Shown: in pieces, positions 61,851 to 64,000 of the stretch
How the letters are laid out: each line of letters opens with the position of its first letter
Numbering within the stretch: the stretch's first letter is position 1
Assembly (NCBI GenBank): GCA_947478405.1
Contig: CANJVX010000003.1
Coordinates: 84,202 to 148,201, forward strand
Origin: Beijerinckiaceae bacterium
GTDB lineage: Bacteria; Pseudomonadota; Alphaproteobacteria; Rhizobiales; Beijerinckiaceae
Length of the DNA: 64,000 bases
Direction: 5' to 3'
The notes under the pieces: model-generated
The model's database searches: none
The model's input: the letters and a program-made list of their open reading frames with translations, nothing else
Told to the model about the DNA's origin: nothing
Position numbers and translations under genes: made by a program

Positions 61851-63368
61851 ATGGATCGTGGGTACGCCACCGTAGGCAGATCGCTGAGGGTCAGCGCCTC
61901 TAATTATCCAAGCAAGATGGCGATCTTGGAAGTCGGGCGAGGCAGCCTGACTTACCAGGAGCTGAACTCGACCGTGAATCGCCTCGCCCATCATCTTGTT
62001 TCGAAAGGCGTGAGGAAGGGTGATAATGTCGGAATAGTGATGCTCAATACGATTGAGCACGTAAGCCTTCTCTATTCTCTTGCGAAGATAGGTGCGGTAT
62101 CAGTCGCAATCGATCCGCATTGGACAACGCATGAGATTGCCCGCGTTGTTAGCCACTTTGATTGCCATTTGCTCTGCGTAGACGTTAGCTTGCTTGACAA
62201 GTTAGATGCCGTAGCGGATTCGGCCACCCCAAAAGGCCGCATGGTATTCGATGGCAAGGCATCTTTAATCGATAGCCTTGGGACGGAAGTAGTCGCCCAG
62301 TCCAATGATGAACTTGATGTAGATGTTCTTGACCACGACGTATTCACGCTTGTGCTTACATCGGGAACAACAGGAATGCCCAAGGGATGCATGCGCACTC
62401 ATCGAAATGTCGAAATGGGTTGCCTCAAGGATGCTCTCGGCAAAAATCTTAACAACACCAGTCAAGAGCTGATCGTCGCGCCGATTTACTACGGAACAGC
62501 CCGCGGCAGCGTGATTGGCCAGATTTTCGTTGGCGGTACCATCCACGTCATGGCCCGATTTGAAGAGCGAGCAGTGGTTAAGCATATTAAGGCCCACCAG
62601 ATCACGGATATATCTCTGGCGCCGACGATGATCCATCGAATTTTGAAATTGGATGGCCTGCAGCTAGATGATTTCACCTCGATCAGATCGCTCAGAAAGG
62701 TTGGCTCGCCATTCACTAAGAAAATGGTTGAGGAAATAAGATCTAGAATTACGACAAAGATTTTTCAAGGCTTCGCTTCCACCGAGTCGGGCGGCGTGAC
62801 AATGCTAAAGCCGGAAGACCAATTGAAAAAGCCTGGATCTTCCGGCCTTCCGAGATGGGGCGTCGAAGTTCAAATTGTTGGCCCCGATGACAAGTCAATG
62901 CCACGCGGCGAGACCGGCGAAATCCGCGTCAGCGGCGCTAATGTCTGCGAGGGCTATTATAAGAACATGGAAGAACAAGATAAAGTCTTTCGAAATGGCT
63001 GGTATTATACGGGCGATCTTGGTTGGATTGATCACGACAACTATCTCTACGTGGTAGGCCGCGCAAAAAACATGATCAAGACAGGGAGCATTAACGTTGC
63101 TCCGTCTGAGATTGAAGGAACTATCCTTGAAATTTCAGATGTGGATGATTGCGCTGTATTCGGTGTTCCGGACGAGGAATGGGGCGAAGCCATAAAGGCA
63201 GCTATTGTCCTCAAAGGCGCCGCCACTACCACGGCGGAGGGCATTAAGGCGCACTGCCGTAAATCGCTAGCGGGATTTAAAATCCCCAAGAGCATAGTTT
63301 TTGTTGATTCCATCACACGCAATTCGACGGGCAAAGTCGCACCAGAATTCGTCAAGTTGCATCGCTAA
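61851..63368 (+). CDS. AMP-dependent acyl-CoA synthetase (aromatic or fatty-acid type)
   Basis: The ATG at 61851 follows GGGGAGG; 505 residues. Core motifs are LTSGTTGMPKG (169-179), QGFASTESGG near 310, GWYYTGDLGWIDHDNYLYVVGR near 385-408, and the catalytic Lys495 in NSTGKV. It joins a carboxylic acid to CoA through an acyl-AMP. It follows the enoyl-CoA hydratase gene after 52 bases, so the pair may activate and shorten an imported acid. Confidence 0.93.
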   Translation: MDRGYATVGRSLRVSASNYPSKMAILEVGRGSLTYQELNSTVNRLAHHLVSKGVRKGDNVGIVMLNTIEHVSLLYSLAKIGAVSVAIDPHWTTHEIARVVSHFDCHLLCVDVSLLDKLDAVADSATPKGRMVFDGKASLIDSLGTEVVAQSNDELDVDVLDHDVFTLVLTSGTTGMPKGCMRTHRNVEMGCLKDALGKNLNNTSQELIVAPIYYGTARGSVIGQIFVGGTIHVMARFEERAVVKHIKAHQITDISLAPTMIHRILKLDGLQLDDFTSIRSLRKVGSPFTKKMVEEIRSRITTKIFQGFASTESGGVTMLKPEDQLKKPGSSGLPRWGVEVQIVGPDDKSMPRGETGEIRVSGANVCEGYYKNMEEQDKVFRNGWYYTGDLGWIDHDNYLYVVGRAKNMIKTGSINVAPSEIEGTILEISDVDDCAVFGVPDEEWGEAIKAAIVLKGAATTTAEGIKAHCRKSLAGFKIPKSIVFVDSITRNSTGKVAPEFVKLHR

Positions 63369-63426
63369 AACTAAACTTGGGTGATCGTTAGTAACCACCA
63401 ATCAGCAGCAAGCATTGGAGGCTTCG

Positions 63427-64000
63427 ATGGTTAACTGGAAGAGTTTTGTGATTGGCGCCGCATTCTTCGATGTGATGACCGGCGGCACAATCGCCCAGGA
63501 GGACCATACGAAATTTTATTCGGGAAAAACCCTGCAGATGATCATAAGATCCGAAGCAGGATCGGGATACGACCAATATGCGCGCACATTCGCCCGGCAC
63601 GTCGTTAAGCATATACCGGGATCACCGAATATCATAAACCGTAACATGCCGGGCGGTGGCGGTATCACTTCTGCAAATTTTGTCTACTCTGTGGCGCCTA
63701 ACGACGGTACTGTTCTCACGATTATTAGCCAAGGGTTGCCAGCGTCTCAGGCGCTTGGAGAAGCCAAGGGTCTCAGCGCAGATATGTCAAAGTTCAACTG
63801 GTTGGGCAGTCTTGTCTCATCCAATCAACTTACGATCACCCGCCGCGAGTCACTTACAAATACGTTTGAAGCGGCGAAAGCAAGAGAGACAATCATAGGC
63901 ACAGTTGGCGCCGGCTCGATTTCGTCACAAATTCCGATCTTGCTCAACAAATTTACTGGCACACATTTTAAGCTGATAACAGGGTATAGAGGCACTGAAG
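63427..64000 (+). CDS. Bug/TctC-family substrate-binding protein, cut by the window end
   Basis: From ATG 63427 about 191 codons stay open to the edge. The N-terminal segment (FVIGAAFFDVMTGGTIAQE) is a weak signal peptide. Family motifs follow: KTLQMIIRSEAGSGYDQYARTFARHVVKHIPGSP, NMPGGGGITSANF, APNDGTVLT, and ITGYRGTE at the edge. Start signals are weak, GGAGGC five bases before the ATG. It is the twelfth Bug gene of the window. Confidence 0.9.
   Translation, partial: MVNWKSFVIGAAFFDVMTGGTIAQEDHTKFYSGKTLQMIIRSEAGSGYDQYARTFARHVVKHIPGSPNIINRNMPGGGGITSANFVYSVAPNDGTVLTIISQGLPASQALGEAKGLSADMSKFNWLGSLVSSNQLTITRRESLTNTFEAAKARETIIGTVGAGSISSQIPILLNKFTGTHFKLITGYRGTE

Overview
The window looks like a chromosomal segment of an alphaproteobacterium, probably in the order Hyphomicrobiales (Rhizobiales). 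The grounds are high-GC core genes, a molybdenum CO-dehydrogenase-type (cox) operon with alphaproteobacterial accessory genes, short palindromic repeats between genes, and many solute-binding proteins of the Bug/TctC type (periplasmic receptors of tripartite tricarboxylate transporters). I saw no rRNA, tRNA or CRISPR array.

Layout. 1-6.8 kb: the tail of an NAD-binding dehydrogenase, a membrane protein, a secreted hydrolase and four Bug receptors. 6.9-13.3 kb: an MFS transporter, an RND pump with its adaptor, and a glycine-zipper lipoprotein. 13.4-14.7 kb: a small hydrolase and CcdA. 14.9-20.2 kb: a complete branched-chain amino-acid-type ABC importer (livHMGF, a small membrane protein, livK). 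20.4-23.3 kb: purB, a VUT-family transporter and rpe. 23.4-24.9 kb: pcaC and pcaD, the latter carrying a histone-H1-like lysine tail. 25-35.8 kb: a form-II CoxL-type operon (SRPBCC/CoxG, S, L, M, MoxR, VWA/CoxE, membrane protein, split XdhC, molybdopterin and nucleotidyltransferase proteins, SDR).

At about 35.9 kb lies a decayed IS3-family OrfA. From here the DNA is visibly richer in A+T and the short palindromic repeats of the left half disappear, so 36-64 kb is probably an acquired accessory region. It holds an HtrA-like protease. Next comes a LysR-controlled catabolic block: Rieske oxygenase, TauD-type dioxygenase, two near-identical Bug receptors, three SDRs, a flavoprotein, a ThDP enzyme, a NodB-fold hydrolase and a CoA-acylating aldehyde dehydrogenase. 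A second LysR-controlled block holds an amidohydrolase, two alpha/beta hydrolases, several Bug receptors, an enoyl-CoA hydratase and an acyl-CoA ligase.

Twelve Bug receptors, one truncated and one cut by the window edge, occur without a single recognisable TctA or TctB membrane gene. Three of the Bug loci adjoin alpha/beta hydrolases. The most likely reading is that the right half is a catabolic island for organic acids, esters or ring compounds, with receptors that either share distant membrane components or act as sensors. The substrates cannot be read from sequence alone.
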